Assembly: GCF_036967205.1 (NCBI RefSeq)
Contig: NZ_CP146022.1
Location: forward strand, 6,200,001-6,264,000
Direction: 5' to 3'
Origin: Streptomyces sp. Q6
GTDB taxonomy: Bacteria; Actinomycetota; Actinomycetes; Streptomycetales; Streptomycetaceae
DNA length: 64,000 nucleotides
Under the pieces are notes generated by a model. It was given only the letters and a program-made list of their open reading frames with translations, made no database searches and was not told the DNA's origin. The translations under genes were made by a program, and so were the position numbers. Shown one piece after another: positions 34,595-44,669 of the stretch. Numbering within the stretch: position 1 is the first letter of the stretch; each line of letters starts with the position of its first letter.

Positions 34595-36295
34595 ATGGCC
34601 AAGGCCCAGGTCCAGCGCATGTCCCGGTTGATGGTGAAGACACTGCGCGACGACCCGGCGGACGCCGAGGTCCTCAGCCACAAGCTGCTCGTCCGCGCCG
34701 GTTTCGTGCGCCGCACCGCCGCCGGCGTCTGGTCCTGGCTGCCGCTCGGCAAGAAGGTCCTCGCCAACGTCGAGCGCGTCGTGCGCGAGGAGATGGACGA
34801 GATGGGCGGCCAGGAGGTCACCCTCCCCGCCCTGCTGCCCAAGGAGCCCTACGAGGCGACGAACCGCTGGACCGAGTACGGCGCCGAGCTGTTCCGCCTG
34901 AACGACCGCAAGGGCGGCGACTACCTCCTCGGCCCCACCCACGAGGAGATCTTCACCCTCCTGGTCAAGGACCAGTGCACGTCCTACAAGGATCTGCCGG
35001 TGATCCTCTACCAGATCCAGACGAAGTACCGCGACGAGGCCCGCCCCCGCGCCGGCATCCTGCGCGGCCGCGAGTTCCTGATGAAGGACTCGTACTCCTT
35101 CGACCTGGAGGACGAGGGCCTGGCCCGGTCCTACGCGCTGCACCGCGCCGCCTACCAGAAGATCTTCGAGCGCCTCGGCCTCGACTACCGCATCTGCGCC
35201 GCGACCGCCGGCGCCATGGGCGGCTCGAAGTCCGAGGAGTTCCTGGCCCCGGCCGCGGCCGGCGAGGACACCTTCGCCGACTGCCCGAACTGCGACTACG
35301 CGGCCAACACGGAGGCCGTCTCCTTCGCCCTGAACCCGGTCGACGCGGCCGGCGTCCCCGCGCTCGAGGAGATCCCGACCCCCGACACCCCGACCATCGA
35401 GACGCTCGCCGCGCACCTCGACGTCCCGGCGTCCGCGACCCTCAAGAACCTCCTGGTGAAGGTCGACGGCGAGATCGTCGCCGTCGGCGTCCCCGGCGAC
35501 CGCGAGGTCGACATGGACAAGGTCGAGGCGCACTTCGCCCCGGCCGCCGTCGAGCTGGTCACGGCCGAGGACTTCGAGGGCCGCGACGACCTGGTCCGCG
35601 GCTACGTCGGTCCGCAGGGCCTGGAGAAGGTGCAGTACATCGCCGACCCGCGCGTCGCCCCCGGCACCGCCTGGATCACCGGCGCCAACAAGGACGGCCT
35701 GCACGCCAAGAACGTCGTCGCGGGCCGCGACTTCGAGGTCGACGCGTACGTCGACGTCGTCGTCGTGCAGGAGGGCGACCCGTGCCCGAACTGCGGCACC
35801 GGCCTCAAGCTGGACCGCGCCATCGAGATCGGCCACATCTTCCAGCTCGGCCGCAAGTACGCCGACGCCTTCCAGCTCGACGTCCTCGGCCAGAACGGCA
35901 AGCCGGTCCGCGTGACCATGGGCTCTTACGGCATCGGCGTCTCGCGCGCCGTCGCCGCTCTCGCCGAGCAGCACGCCGACGACAAGGGCCTCATCTGGCC
36001 CGCGGAGATCGCCCCCGCCGACGTCCACGTCGTGGCCGCGGGCAAGGCCCTCCAGACCGAGCTGGCCCTGGAGGTCTCGGACCTGCTGGCCGCGGCCGGC
36101 GTCCGCGTCCTGGTCGACGACCGTCCGGGCATCTCGCCCGGTGTGAAGTTCACCGACTCCGAGCTGATCGGCGTCCCGAAGATCCTGGTGGCCGGCCGCC
36201 GCAGCGGCGACCGCGTCCTGGAGCTGAAGGACCGCCGCACCGGCGAGCGCGAGGAGCTGACGGTCGAGGAGGCCGTGGCCCGCCTCACCGCGTGA
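34595..36295 (+). CDS. proS: Prolyl-tRNA synthetase, bacterial type with editing domain
   Basis: Charges tRNA-Pro; cytosolic, 566 residues. Class II motif 2 ([25 protein letters not shown]) and motif 3 ([17 protein letters not shown]) are present, with the bacterial-type YbaK/INS editing insertion (about residues 250-385, e.g. [20 protein letters not shown]) and the anticodon-binding domain at the C-terminus. It is the full bacterial-type form. Followed by an ideal hairpin terminator. Confidence 0.97.
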   Translation: MAKAQVQRMSRLMVKTLRDDPADAEVLSHKLLVRAGFVRRTAAGVWSWLPLGKKVLANVERVVREEMDEMGGQEVTLPALLPKEPYEATNRWTEYGAELFRLNDRKGGDYLLGPTHEEIFTLLVKDQCTSYKDLPVILYQIQTKYRDEARPRAGILRGREFLMKDSYSFDLEDEGLARSYALHRAAYQKIFERLGLDYRICAATAGAMGGSKSEEFLAPAAAGEDTFADCPNCDYAANTEAVSFALNPVDAAGVPALEEIPTPDTPTIETLAAHLDVPASATLKNLLVKVDGEIVAVGVPGDREVDMDKVEAHFAPAAVELVTAEDFEGRDDLVRGYVGPQGLEKVQYIADPRVAPGTAWITGANKDGLHAKNVVAGRDFEVDAYVDVVVVQEGDPCPNCGTGLKLDRAIEIGHIFQLGRKYADAFQLDVLGQNGKPVRVTMGSYGIGVSRAVAALAEQHADDKGLIWPAEIAPADVHVVAAGKALQTELALEVSDLLAAAGVRVLVDDRPGISPGVKFTDSELIGVPKILVAGRRSGDRVLELKDRRTGEREELTVEEAVARLTA

Positions 36296-36314
36296 CGCTC
36301 GATCGCCCTCATGG

Positions 36315-36342
36315 TCGCCCCGCAGTCCTGACTGCGGGGCGA
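36315..36342 (+). terminator. Hairpin terminator after proS
   Basis: A perfect 12-bp stem with a CCTG tetraloop (TCGCCCCGCAGT 36315-36326; ACTGCGGGGCGA 36331-36342) followed by TCGTCGTCT. It lies 20 bases after the proS stop. Between 36343 and 36511 I see no gene. Confidence 0.9.
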
Positions 36343-36511
36343 TCGTCGTCTCCGCCGGAGCCGCTCCGGAACGGACGAGAGCGGGCATGAGCGCGTCACG
36401 GCGGCCACGGACAGCCCCGGCTCGTCCCGCGCTGCCACAACCGGCGAGAAGGCCCTCCAGGCCCCGCCGCCGCCCCGGCCACCGCCGACCGCGCCCCGCG
36501 CGCCGGCGGTC

Positions 36512-37414
36512 CTACAGCCAGCCCGCGAACTCCAGCAGGTTCTCCGCGTCCCGCTCCCGTCCCACCCGCAGCGCCCGCACCCCGGACTCCACGGCCCGGA
36601 ACAGCGTCCAGCCGCGCAACCGCTCCTGATCCACGTCCAGCGACTCCGCGAGGCGCTTGACCCGCCGCCGGGTGATCGCGGGCCCCGACGGCGACCCGAT
36701 CAGGTCCTCCACCCGGTCCCGCACCAGCCGCGCCAGATCGAACGCGCACTCGCCCACCACCGGGTCGGGCCCCACGGCCAGCCACGGCATCCGCTCCCCG
36801 GACAGCACCTTGCTCTGCCGGAACGTCCCGTGCAGCAACCGGAGTTCGGGCGCCGACGCGACCAGCGCCTCCCGCGCCTCCAGCGCCGCGTCGACCAGCG
36901 GCGCGACCTCGGGGAACGCCTCGACCGACGCCCGCACGGCGACCGCCTGCCGCCCCGTGCGCTCCGGCACGGTCTCGCAGTTGCGCCCGGTCGGCGGCTC
37001 CACCCACAGCCGCCGCAGCGTCCCCGCGGCTTCCAGCAGCGCCTTCGCCTCCGGCAGCGTCCGCACGGACACCTCGGGATGCAGCCGCTCCAGCAGCAGC
37101 GCCCCGTCGTTGACGCCGGGATCGAGCAGCCGTACGGCCCCGAATCCGTCCCAGTGCGTCAGCGCCGCCCGCTCCGCCTCCGGCCTGAACCGCTCCGGCG
37201 CCAGCTTGAGCACCGCCGGCGAACCGTCGGCCCGCCGCACGTGCGCGACCAGACCGCTGCGCCCGCCGGGCACGTGCACCCGCTCGACCGTCACCTCGCG
37301 GCGGGCCGCGGCCTCGTCGAGGAGCGTGCCCACCCGGGCGAGCCACGCGGACGCGCCGTCGTCGCGCACCTCGCCGAGCGCGTTCACCAACCGCTGCGGC
37401 GGTTCGAAAGCCAT
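36512..37414 (-). CDS. Aminoglycoside-phosphotransferase-fold protein with degenerate active site
   Basis: 300 residues from ATG 37414 (MAFEPPQRL); the frame extends to a TTG at 37435 which I do not favour. The two-lobe kinase-like pattern is seen: AVLKLAPERF with the ATP-site lysine (about residue 70), and a C-lobe. But the catalytic loop, usually HGDxxxxN, reads HGTFRQSK (195-202), lacking both the Asp base and the Asn metal ligand; the later metal motif is PDPVVGECAFDLARL. So it may be a pseudokinase or use another mechanism; resistance should not be inferred. It is third in a minus-strand group with a lipoprotein and a ferritin-like gene. Confidence 0.75.
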   Translation of the reverse strand: MAFEPPQRLVNALGEVRDDGASAWLARVGTLLDEAAARREVTVERVHVPGGRSGLVAHVRRADGSPAVLKLAPERFRPEAERAALTHWDGFGAVRLLDPGVNDGALLLERLHPEVSVRTLPEAKALLEAAGTLRRLWVEPPTGRNCETVPERTGRQAVAVRASVEAFPEVAPLVDAALEAREALVASAPELRLLHGTFRQSKVLSGERMPWLAVGPDPVVGECAFDLARLVRDRVEDLIGSPSGPAITRRRVKRLAESLDVDQERLRGWTLFRAVESGVRALRVGRERDAENLLEFAGWL

Positions 37415-37442
37415 GCGCGCGTGATTCCCTTCCAAAGACTGC

Positions 37443-37914
37443 TTACGTGCGGGGTGTCACCGACGAAGCGGAGGCCGACGCCGAGGGCGCCGCGGCCCGT
37501 TCGGCGAGCCCAGGGAAGGCTACGCTCCCGTCGCGCCAGCGCACCGCACGGACCGCCGCCTCCCGCAGCGCGTCCGCCGCCCCCGGCGCCGCTCACCGCT
37601 CGACGCCCGTACGAGATCCGAGTAGACCCCGGCGACCTTGTCCTCGATGTCCGCCGCGAGCCGGGCCGCGGCGGGGAGTCCGGCACGGGGAACGGCAGCG
37701 CGTACGCCCCCGCCGACTCCTCCGGCGTCCCGCCCAGATCGCGCACCGTGCGCCGCAGTGCGTCCCGGCGCGAGCGGTGCGCGTCGTACGCGGCCTTCGC
37801 CTCGTCCCTGCGGCCCTCGCGGATCCGGCCGCCGACCACTCCGTATCCGTACACCGCCGCGTGCTCGGCGCGCAGCGCCGCCTGCACCGCCGCGAGCAGT
37901 TCGTTCTCGCTCAT
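37443..37914 (-). CDS. Ferritin-like DUF4439 protein (frameshifted twice as read)
   Basis: Begins MSENELLAAVQAALRAEHAA, a helical ferritin-like start with conserved Glu/His, but frames change twice. Adding one base in the G-run 37673-37676 and one in the C-run 37580-37584 gives a continuous 157-residue protein: PVPDSPAAARLAADIEDKVA, then a helix ending REAAVRAVRWRDGSVAFPGL and a stop at 37443-37445. That is the normal DUF4439 layout (four-helix bundle). Without the fix the frame runs into the next gene (to 37384), which no such family member does. I treat both as sequence errors. It probably forms an operon with the adjacent lipoprotein gene (5 bases away). Confidence 0.7.
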
Positions 37915-37919
37915 CCCCG

Positions 37920-38393
37920 TCAGCCCTCCGTCAGCAGGTACGCGTGCCCGGCGCCCGCCGCCGCCACCGACGCGAGCAGCCGCGCCAGTTCGGCCGGGGC
38001 GTCCACCAGCGCGGTCATCCGCCGGTCCGACAGCGCCCGCTCGGCGGCCGCCAGCGCCTTCAGGACGTCCTTCTCGGCGACCGGCGGCGTGGACGGCGCG
38101 GTCGACGCGGAGGGCCGGGCCGCCCCGCCGAACGCCTTCACGTGCCGCTCCACCTCGGCGCGCAGCGGACCGAGCCGCCCCGCCAGGGACGGCAGCGCCG
38201 CGAGCGCCGCGTCGTACTGGCCGAGCAGATCGGCGCTCTCCCGCGCCGCTTTCGCCGTCAGCCGCTTCTCCTGCGAGACAGCGGGCGCGCCCCTGCCGCC
38301 CTCGGCGTTCCGGTCGGAGCCGCCCGAGCAGCCCGTCACGAGCGCGGCCCCGGCCAGTGAGGCGAGCAGGGTTCTACGAGAGGGGATCGGCAC
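37920..38393 (-). CDS. Tat/lipobox lipoprotein of unknown function, helical
   Basis: 157 residues. The N-terminus has a twin-arginine motif (SRRTLLASL), a short hydrophobic core and a lipobox ending VTGC, so a lipid-anchored extracytoplasmic protein. The mature part is almost wholly helical and charged (ESADLLGQYDAALAALPSLAG; AEKDVLKALAAAERALSDRR), resembling DUF4439/ferritin-like partner lipoproteins in the same operon in other Streptomyces. The pair may form a membrane-tethered helical bundle with the downstream gene. Divergent from rimP. Confidence 0.75.
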   Translation of the reverse strand: MPIPSRRTLLASLAGAALVTGCSGGSDRNAEGGRGAPAVSQEKRLTAKAARESADLLGQYDAALAALPSLAGRLGPLRAEVERHVKAFGGAARPSASTAPSTPPVAEKDVLKALAAAERALSDRRMTALVDAPAELARLLASVAAAGAGHAYLLTEG

Positions 38394-38570
38394 GGCGGAC
38401 GTCCTCGGCAGGAAGGATTCGGCGGGAAGCAGGAGGGGTGACCGAAGATCACCGTACCGTCGGCCCTTCTCCGGTGGACGGCAACACCCCCCTGGACCGG
38501 ATACCCTTTGACCTTACGCGCAAGGAAAGTCAGCAATCACAACAGCACACGCGGCCGAGGAGTCACCCGG

Positions 38571-39089
38571 ATGAGCACGACCCAGAACGAGAGGCTGCGG
38601 GAACTACTGGAACCGCTCGTCAGCTCACAGGGGCTCGATCTCGAAGAGATCGAAGTTGCCTCGGTAGGACGCAAGCGTGTGCTGCGTGTCGTCGTGGACT
38701 CCGACGAGGGAGCTGACCTCGACGCGATCGCCGATGTGAGCCGCGCGCTCTCGGCGAAGCTCGACGACCCCGACAACAGCTCGGTGATGGGCGACGGCGA
38801 GTACGAACTCGAGGTCGGAACGCCGGGCGCCGAGCGCCCCCTGACCGAGCACCGGCACTACATCCGTGCCACGACCCGCCTCGTGAAGTTCACGCTGAAC
38901 GACGACAGCGAGCTGGTCGCGCGCATTCTCACGGTCGACGACAAGGGTCTCGACCTCGAAGTACCGGGCGTGAAGGGCCGCAAGGCCACCGCCCGACGAC
39001 TCGACTTCAGCGACATCGCCAAGGCGCGCGTCCAGGTCGAGTTCAACCGCAAGAACAAGAGCGACGACATCGAAGAAGAGGAGGCGTAG
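38571..39089 (+). CDS. rimP: Ribosome maturation factor RimP
   Basis: 172 residues; needed for maturation of the 30S subunit, binds S12/rpsL region. ATG 38571 with GAGGAG ten bases before is used; the frame is open further up without merit. The N-domain ([53 protein letters not shown]) and the C-terminal SH3-like domain (RLVKFTL...) match the family, with an acidic tail. It heads the rimP-nusA-ylxR-infB operon; nusA starts two bases after its stop. Confidence 0.95.
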   Translation: MSTTQNERLRELLEPLVSSQGLDLEEIEVASVGRKRVLRVVVDSDEGADLDAIADVSRALSAKLDDPDNSSVMGDGEYELEVGTPGAERPLTEHRHYIRATTRLVKFTLNDDSELVARILTVDDKGLDLEVPGVKGRKATARRLDFSDIAKARVQVEFNRKNKSDDIEEEEA

Positions 39090-39091
39090 CC

Positions 39092-40090
39092 GTGGACATC
39101 GACATGAGTGCCCTGCGGGGTCTGGTCCGGGAGAAGGAGATCTCCTTCGACCTGCTGGTCGAGGCGATCGAGTCGGCCCTCCTCATCGCCTACCACCGCA
39201 CCGAAGGCAGCTTCCGCCGCGCGCGGGTGAAGCTCGACCGCGAGAGCGGCCATGTGACGGTGTGGGCGACGGAGGACCCGGCGGACCTCGAAGAGGGCCA
39301 GGAGGCCAAGGAGTTCGACGACACCCCGTCCGACTTCGGCCGCATCGCCGCCACCACCGCGAAGCAGGTCATCCTCCAGCGTCTGCGCGACGCGCAGGAC
39401 GACGCGACGCTCGGCGAGTACGCCGGCCGTGAGGGCGACATCGTCATGGGCCAGGTCCAGCAGGGCCGCGACCCGAAGAACGTGCTGGTGGACATCGGCA
39501 AGCTCGAGGCCATCCTGCCCGTGCAGGAGCAGGTGCCGGGCGAGGAGTACCCGCACGGGCTGCGCCTGCGCTCGTACGTCGTCCGCGTCGCCAAGGGTGT
39601 CCGTGGCCCGTCGGTGACCCTGTCGCGTACGCACCCCAACCTCGTGAAGAAGCTGTTCGCGCTGGAGGTCCCGGAGATCGCCGACGGTTCCGTCGAGATC
39701 TCGGCGATCGCCCGCGAGGCCGGTCACCGTACGAAGATCGCCGTGCGCTCCACCCGCAGCGGACTCAACGCCAAGGGCGCGTGCATCGGTCCCATGGGCG
39801 GGCGCGTGCGCAACGTCATGGGCGAGCTCAACGGCGAGAAGATCGACATCGTCGACTGGTCCGACGACCCGGCGCAGATGGTGGCCAACGCGCTGTCCCC
39901 GGCCCGCGTCTCCAAGGTCGAGATCGTCGACCTCGGTGCCCGCTCGGCCCGGGTGACCGTGCCGGACTACCAGCTCTCGCTGGCCATCGGCAAGGAGGGG
40001 CAGAACGCTCGCCTGGCCGCCCGGCTGACCGGCTGGCGCATCGACATCCGTCCGGACACGGAGCAGCAGGACGCCCCCGCCGGGGAATAA
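39092..40090 (+). CDS. nusA: Transcription elongation/termination factor NusA
   Basis: 332 residues from GTG 39092, with a GAGGAGG ribosome-binding site inside the rimP end. The N-terminal RNA-polymerase-binding domain (residues 1-120) is followed by S1 (about 125-195, [24 protein letters not shown]) and two KH domains ([18 protein letters not shown] near 230; [19 protein letters not shown] near 300). Actinobacterial NusA lacks the C-terminal acidic repeats of E. coli, which fits this length. Regulates pausing, termination and antitermination. Confidence 0.96.
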   Translation: MDIDMSALRGLVREKEISFDLLVEAIESALLIAYHRTEGSFRRARVKLDRESGHVTVWATEDPADLEEGQEAKEFDDTPSDFGRIAATTAKQVILQRLRDAQDDATLGEYAGREGDIVMGQVQQGRDPKNVLVDIGKLEAILPVQEQVPGEEYPHGLRLRSYVVRVAKGVRGPSVTLSRTHPNLVKKLFALEVPEIADGSVEISAIAREAGHRTKIAVRSTRSGLNAKGACIGPMGGRVRNVMGELNGEKIDIVDWSDDPAQMVANALSPARVSKVEIVDLGARSARVTVPDYQLSLAIGKEGQNARLAARLTGWRIDIRPDTEQQDAPAGE

Positions 40091-40192
40091 TTCCACGCGC
40101 TCCGCGCTTGGATCACGACAGTATGTGACAGAGACGGCCGTTCGATTCTTACCCCAAAGGGGTGAGGTCGGTACGGGGAGGTAGACTTAATC

Positions 40193-40471
40193 GTGTCTGG
40201 CCGGACGCAAGCCCGCGCCTGCCCTGAGAGAACCTGTGTGGGTTGCCGGGAGCGAGCGGCCAAGAGCGATCTGCTGCGGATCGTGGTGATCGAGGGCGCC
40301 TGCGTCCCCGATGATCGCGGTACGCTGCCCGGCCGGGGTGCCTACGTGCACCCCGCCCTGGTCTGTCTCGACCTGGCGGTCCGCCGCCGGGCGTTCCAGC
40401 GGGCGTACAAGTCCCCTGGACCGTTCGACACGGAGGCACTCCGCCACCGAGTCGAGCAGGCAACACCGTAA
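40193..40471 (+). CDS. ylxR: YlxR-family (DUF448) RNA-binding protein
   Basis: 92 residues from GTG 40193. The family motif CVGCRERAAKSDLLRIV near the N-terminus (zinc-finger-like Cys pair) and GRGAYVHP in the middle are exact hallmarks. YlxR proteins bind nucleoid/RNA and were linked to RNase P or transcription control in other bacteria. GGGAGGTAGACTTAATC precedes the start. Position between nusA and infB is the classical arrangement. Confidence 0.93.
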   Translation: MSGRTQARACPERTCVGCRERAAKSDLLRIVVIEGACVPDDRGTLPGRGAYVHPALVCLDLAVRRRAFQRAYKSPGPFDTEALRHRVEQATP

Positions 40472-40535
40472 GAAGCGCCGCGCGGAACCCCCGTGCGGCC
40501 CTGGTACCCCGCGAGTTGGAAGTAGGTCGAGATTG

Positions 40536-40604
40536 CGATGAGCACTCGATGAGCACGCGATGAGTACGCCCATGAAGTAGCGACGGTCCGGCGTAACCCG
40601 GACC
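40536..40604 (+). promoter_or_regulatory. infB leader: three overlapping mini-ORFs followed by a hairpin
   Basis: An 11-base unit CGATGAGCACT is repeated three times (40536-40546, 40547-40557, 40558-40568). It encodes three minimal ORFs joined by ATGA overlaps: ATG 40538 (M-S-T-R-stop), ATG 40549 (M-S-T-R-stop) and ATG 40560 (M-S-T-P-M-K-stop, ending 40580). Five bases later lies a 7-bp hairpin (GGTCCGG 40585-40591; CCGGACC 40598-40604), then the AAAGGAG ribosome-binding site and the infB GTG at 40618. No strong ribosome-binding site precedes the first ATG (GGAAGTAGG lies further up). It may tune infB translation to ribosome or initiation-factor supply. Confidence 0.6.
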
Positions 40605-40617
40605 TAAAAGGAGCGAA

Positions 40618-43600
40618 GTGGCTAAGGTCCGGGTATACGAACTCGCCAAGGAGTTCGGTGTGGAGAGCAAGGTCGTCATGGCCAAGCTCCAAGAACTCGG
40701 TGAGTTCGTACGTTCGGCGTCCTCGACGATCGAGGCGCCGGTTGTACGCAAGTTGACTGATGCCCTCCAGCAGGGCAACGGCGGCGGCAAGCCCGCCGCG
40801 AAGAAGGCCGCGCCCGCGAAGCCCGCGGCGCCGCGTCCCACCCCTTCCCCCGCGCAGGCCGCCAAGCCTGCCGCGCCGCGTCCGCCGGCCCCAAGCCGGC
40901 CGTCGCGGAGAAGCCGGCGGCGGCTCCGGCCGCGCCGGGTCCCCGTCCGGGTCCGAAGCCGGCTCCCAAGCCTGCGACGCCGGCCCCGGCCGTGCCCGAG
41001 TTCACGGCGCCGCCCGCCGCCCCGGCAGCCCCGGCCGCTTCGTCGGCCCCGGCTCCCGCTGCGCGTCCGGCCGCCCGTCCCGGCGCCCCGAAGCCCGGTG
41101 GCCGTCCGGCCCCGGGTCAGGACCGTGCGCAGGAGCGTGGCCAGGACCGCGGTCAGGGTCAGCGCGGCGACCGTCAGGGCGCCCCGCGCCCCGGCGGCCA
41201 GGGTGCTCGTCCGGGTGGTGCCCGTCCCGCGGGTCCCCGTCCGGGCAACAACCCCTTCACCTCTGGTGGCTCCACCGGCATGGCGCGCCCGCAGGCGCCC
41301 CGTCCGGGCGGCGCCCCGCGTCCCGGTGGCCAGGGTGCCCCGGGCGGTCCGCGCCCGCAGGGTGGCGGCCAGGGTGGTCCCCGTCCCCAGGGTCAGGGCG
41401 GCGCTCGTCCGACCCCGGGCGGCATGCCTCGTCCGCAGGGCGGCGCGGCCGGTCCGCGTCCCGGCGGTGGCCCCGCGGGTAACCGTCCGAACCCGGGCAT
41501 GATGCCGCAGCGTCCCGCCGCGGGCCCGCGTCCCGGTGGTGGCCCCGGCGGTGGCCGTGGTCCCGGCGGCGGCGGTCGCCCGGGTGGCGGCGGTGGCGGT
41601 CGTCCCGGTGGCGGCGGCGGCTTCGCCGGTCGTCCCGGTGGTGGCGGCGGTGGCGGTTTCGCCGGTCGTCCCGGTGGTCCCGGTGGCGGTGGCGGCGGTT
41701 TCGCCGGTCGTCCCGGTGGCGGCGGCGGTGGCCGTCCCGGCTTCGGCGGTCGTCCCGGTGGTCCGGGTGGCCGTGGTGGCACACAGGGTGCGTTCGGCCG
41801 TCCCGGCGGGCCCGCCCGTCGTGGTCGCAAGTCGAAGCGTCAGAGGCGCCAGGAGTACGAGGCCATGCAGGCCCCGTCGGTGGGCGGCGTCATGCTGCCT
41901 CGCGGCAACGGACAGTCCGTCCGCCTGTCGCGCGGTGCGTCCCTCACGGACTTCGCGGAGAAGATCGGCGCCAACCCGGCCTCGCTCGTCGCCGTGATGA
42001 TGAACCTCGGCGAGATGGTCACTGCCACGCAGTCCGTCTCCGACGAGACGCTGAAGCTCCTCGCGGACGAGATGAACTACATCCTCGAGATCGTCAGCCC
42101 CGAGGAGGAGGACCGCGAGCTGCTCGAGTCCTTCGACATCGAGTTCGGCGAGGACGAGGGTGGCGAGGAACTCCTCGTCGCGCGTCCGCCGGTCGTGACC
42201 GTCATGGGTCACGTCGACCACGGTAAGACCCGACTGCTCGACACCATCCGCAAGACGAACGTCGTCGCGGGTGAGGCCGGCGGTATCACGCAGCACATCG
42301 GTGCGTACCAGGTCGCCACCGAGGTCAACGACGAAGAGCGTCGCATCACCTTCATCGACACCCCGGGTCACGAGGCGTTCACCGCCATGCGTGCCCGTGG
42401 TGCGAAGTCGACCGACATCGCGATCCTCGTGGTCGCGGCCAACGACGGTGTCATGCCGCAGACGGTCGAGGCGCTGAACCACGCCAAGGCCGCCGAGGTC
42501 CCGATCGTCGTCGCGGTCAACAAGATCGACGTCGAGGGTGCCGACCCGACCAAGGTGCGCGGTCAGCTGACCGAGTACGGCCTCGTGGCCGAGGAGTACG
42601 GCGGCGACACCATGTTCGTCGACATCTCCGCCAAGCAGGGTCTGAACATCGACCAGCTGCTGGAGGCCGTGGTCCTGACCGCGGACGCCTCGCTCGACCT
42701 GCGGGCCAACCCGGAGCAGGACGCGCAGGGTATTGCGATCGAGTCCCACCTCGACCGCGGTCGCGGTGCGGTGTCGACCGTCCTCGTCCAGCGAGGCACG
42801 CTGCGTATCGGCGACACGATGGTGGTCGGCGACGCGTACGGCCGCGTCCGGGCGATGCTCGACGACAACGGCAACAACGTCGAGGAAGCGGGTCCCTCGA
42901 CCCCCGTCCTCGTGCTCGGTCTCACCAACGTCCCGGGTGCCGGCGACAACTTCCTGGTGGTCGACGAGGACCGTACGGCCCGTCAGATCGCCGAGAAGCG
43001 TGCCGCTCGTGAGCGCAACGCGAACTTCGCGCGGCGTGGCGTCCGGTTCTCCCTGGAGAACCTGGACGAGGCCCTCAAGGCCGGTCTGGTGCAGGAGCTC
43101 AACCTCATCATCAAGGGCGACGCGTCCGGTTCGGTGGAGGCTCTCGAGTCCTCGCTGCTCCAGCTCGACGTCGGCGAAGAGGTCGACATCCGTGTCCTGC
43201 ACCGCGGTGTGGGTGCGGTCACCGAGTCCGACATCAACCTGGCGACCGGCTCCGACGCCATCGTCATCGGCTTCAACGTCCGGGCAGCCGGCCGTGCGCA
43301 GCAGATGGCGGAGCGCGAGGGTGTCGACGTCCGGTACTACTCGGTGATCTACCAGGCCATCGAGGAGATCGAGGCGGCCCTCAAGGGCATGCTCAAGCCG
43401 GAGTACGAAGAGGTCGAGCTCGGCACGGCGGAGATCCGCGAGGTCTTCAAGTCGTCCAAGCTGGGCAACATCGCCGGTGTGCTCGTCCGGTCCGGCGAGG
43501 TCAAGCGCAACACCAAGGCGCGCCTGCTGCGCGATGGCAAGGTCATCGCGGAGAGCCTCAACATCTCCGGACTGCGTCGCTTCAAGGACGACGTCACCGA

Positions 43601-43706
43601 GATCCGCGAAGGGTTCGAGGGCGGTATCAACCTCGGCAACTTCAACGACATCAAGGTCGACGACGTCATCGCGACGTACGAGATGCGCGAGAAGCCGCGC
43701 GCCTGA
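40618..43706 (+). CDS. infB: Translation initiation factor IF-2 (frameshifted as read near 40890)
   Basis: GTPase that brings fMet-tRNA to the 30S subunit; about 1029 residues when the break is repaired. From GTG 40618 the frame ([20 protein letters not shown]) becomes nonsense at residue 90; one extra C in the run 40889-40892 joins it to the frame ending at 43706. N-domain 1 is followed by a long Ala/Pro/Gly/Arg-rich disordered region (glycine-proline arginine repeats up to about 41820), IF2-N2, then the G domain with [20 protein letters not shown] and NKID, and domains II-IV. As the protein is essential, real loss is implausible. Leader with mini-ORFs upstream; terminator-like hairpin after it. 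Confidence 0.95.
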
Positions 43707-43723
43707 GCGAGGCGGTAAGCGAT

Positions 43724-43764
43724 CGGGGCCGGTCGACGGGACTTATTTCCGTCGATCGGCCCCG
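43724..43764 (+). terminator. Hairpin after infB
   Basis: A 16-bp stem with one G-T pair (CGGGGCCGGTCGACGG 43724-43739; CCGTCGATCGGCCCCG 43749-43764, 9-base loop GACTTATTT) 17 bases after the infB stop. It could terminate or attenuate before the DUF503-rbfA-truB genes. Confidence 0.8.
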
Positions 43765-43845
43765 GCCGTTGCGTGTACGGTTCCCGTATCGGTGCCCGGA
43801 CCCGGCACCCATACGAACCCGAACCGGCGGGACATCCGGACACAC

Positions 43846-44139
43846 ATGTATGTGGGGACTCTGTCCTTCGATCTGCTCCTCGGCGACGTCCACTCGCTGA
43901 AGGAAAAACGCTCCCTCGTCCGTCCGATCGTGGCCGAGCTCCAACGCAAGTACGCGGTGAGCGTGGCGGAGACGGGCAACCAGGACCTCCACCGCAGGGC
44001 CGAGATCGGGCTCGCGGTGGTCTCCGGGGACACGGAACACCTCACCGACGTACTGGACCGCTGCGAGCGTCTGGTCGCCGGGCGGCCCGAGGTGGAACTG
44101 CTCTCGGTTCGACGCAGACTCCACAGCGACGAAGACTGA
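43846..44139 (+). CDS. DUF503 family protein (YlxP-like)
   Basis: 97 residues from ATG 43846 (MYVGTLSFDLLLGDVHSLKEKRS). The family block HSLKEKRSLVRPIVAELQRKYAVSVAETGNQDLHRRAEIGLAVVSGD is complete. DUF503 proteins (YlxP in Bacillus) sit between infB and rbfA in many genomes and may help 30S maturation; their action is not settled. No strong ribosome-binding site is seen before the ATG; the start could be GTG or leaderless. Confidence 0.88.
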   Translation: MYVGTLSFDLLLGDVHSLKEKRSLVRPIVAELQRKYAVSVAETGNQDLHRRAEIGLAVVSGDTEHLTDVLDRCERLVAGRPEVELLSVRRRLHSDED

Positions 44140-44187
44140 AGCAAGCAGCACTGAGCAAGACAGTGGTTAGTTACTAAGGAGACGGCA

Positions 44188-44667
44188 GTGGCCGACAACG
44201 CGCGCGCCAAGAGGCTGGCGGACCTCATCCGAGAGGTGGTGGCCAAGAAGCTCCAGCGCGGGATCAAGGACCCGCGCCTCGGCACCCACGTCACCATCAC
44301 GGACACCCGGGTCACGGGTGACCTGCGGGAGGCCACCGTCTTCTACACGGTGTACGGGGACGACGAGGAGCGGGCCGAGGTGGCCGCGGGCCTGGAGAGC
44401 GCCAAGGGCATTCTCCGCTCCGCGGTCGGTCAGGCGGCCGGTGTGAAGTTCACGCCGACGCTGACGTTCGTCGCGGACGCCCTCCCGGACAACGCCAAGA
44501 CGATCGAGGACCTCCTCGACAAGGCGCGGTCCTCCGACGCCCAGGTGCGCGAGGCGTCCGCGGGCGCCCGGTTCGCCGGCGACGCGGACCCGTACAAGAA
44601 GCCGGAGGACGATGACGACGCGGACGACACCGACGGCATTGCCTCCGCCAAGGACGGCGACGCCTGA
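44188..44667 (+). CDS. rbfA: 30S ribosome-binding factor A
   Basis: 159 residues from GTG 44188 with AAGGAG. The KH-like fold motifs are there: ARAKRLADLIREVVAKKLQRGIKDPRLG and VTITDTRVTGDLREATVFYTVYGDDEE. The last 40 residues are an acidic tail beyond the domain. Late 16S rRNA maturation factor; part of the infB-rbfA-truB run. Confidence 0.94.
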   Translation: MADNARAKRLADLIREVVAKKLQRGIKDPRLGTHVTITDTRVTGDLREATVFYTVYGDDEERAEVAAGLESAKGILRSAVGQAAGVKFTPTLTFVADALPDNAKTIEDLLDKARSSDAQVREASAGARFAGDADPYKKPEDDDDADDTDGIASAKDGDA

Positions 44668-44669
44668 GC

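Noticed and set aside
41500-41790. Repeated GGTGGCGGC/CGTCCCGGT units that look like a tandem repeat or CRISPR-like array
   Set aside because: They are codons for Gly-Arg-Pro repeats inside the IF-2 N-terminal domain, with no spacer pattern.
40149-43202. A 1017-codon minus-strand frame antisense to infB with Thr/Gly-rich repeats
   Set aside because: The repeats are the reverse complement of the Gly/Pro-rich IF-2 region; no ribosome-binding site or known domain.
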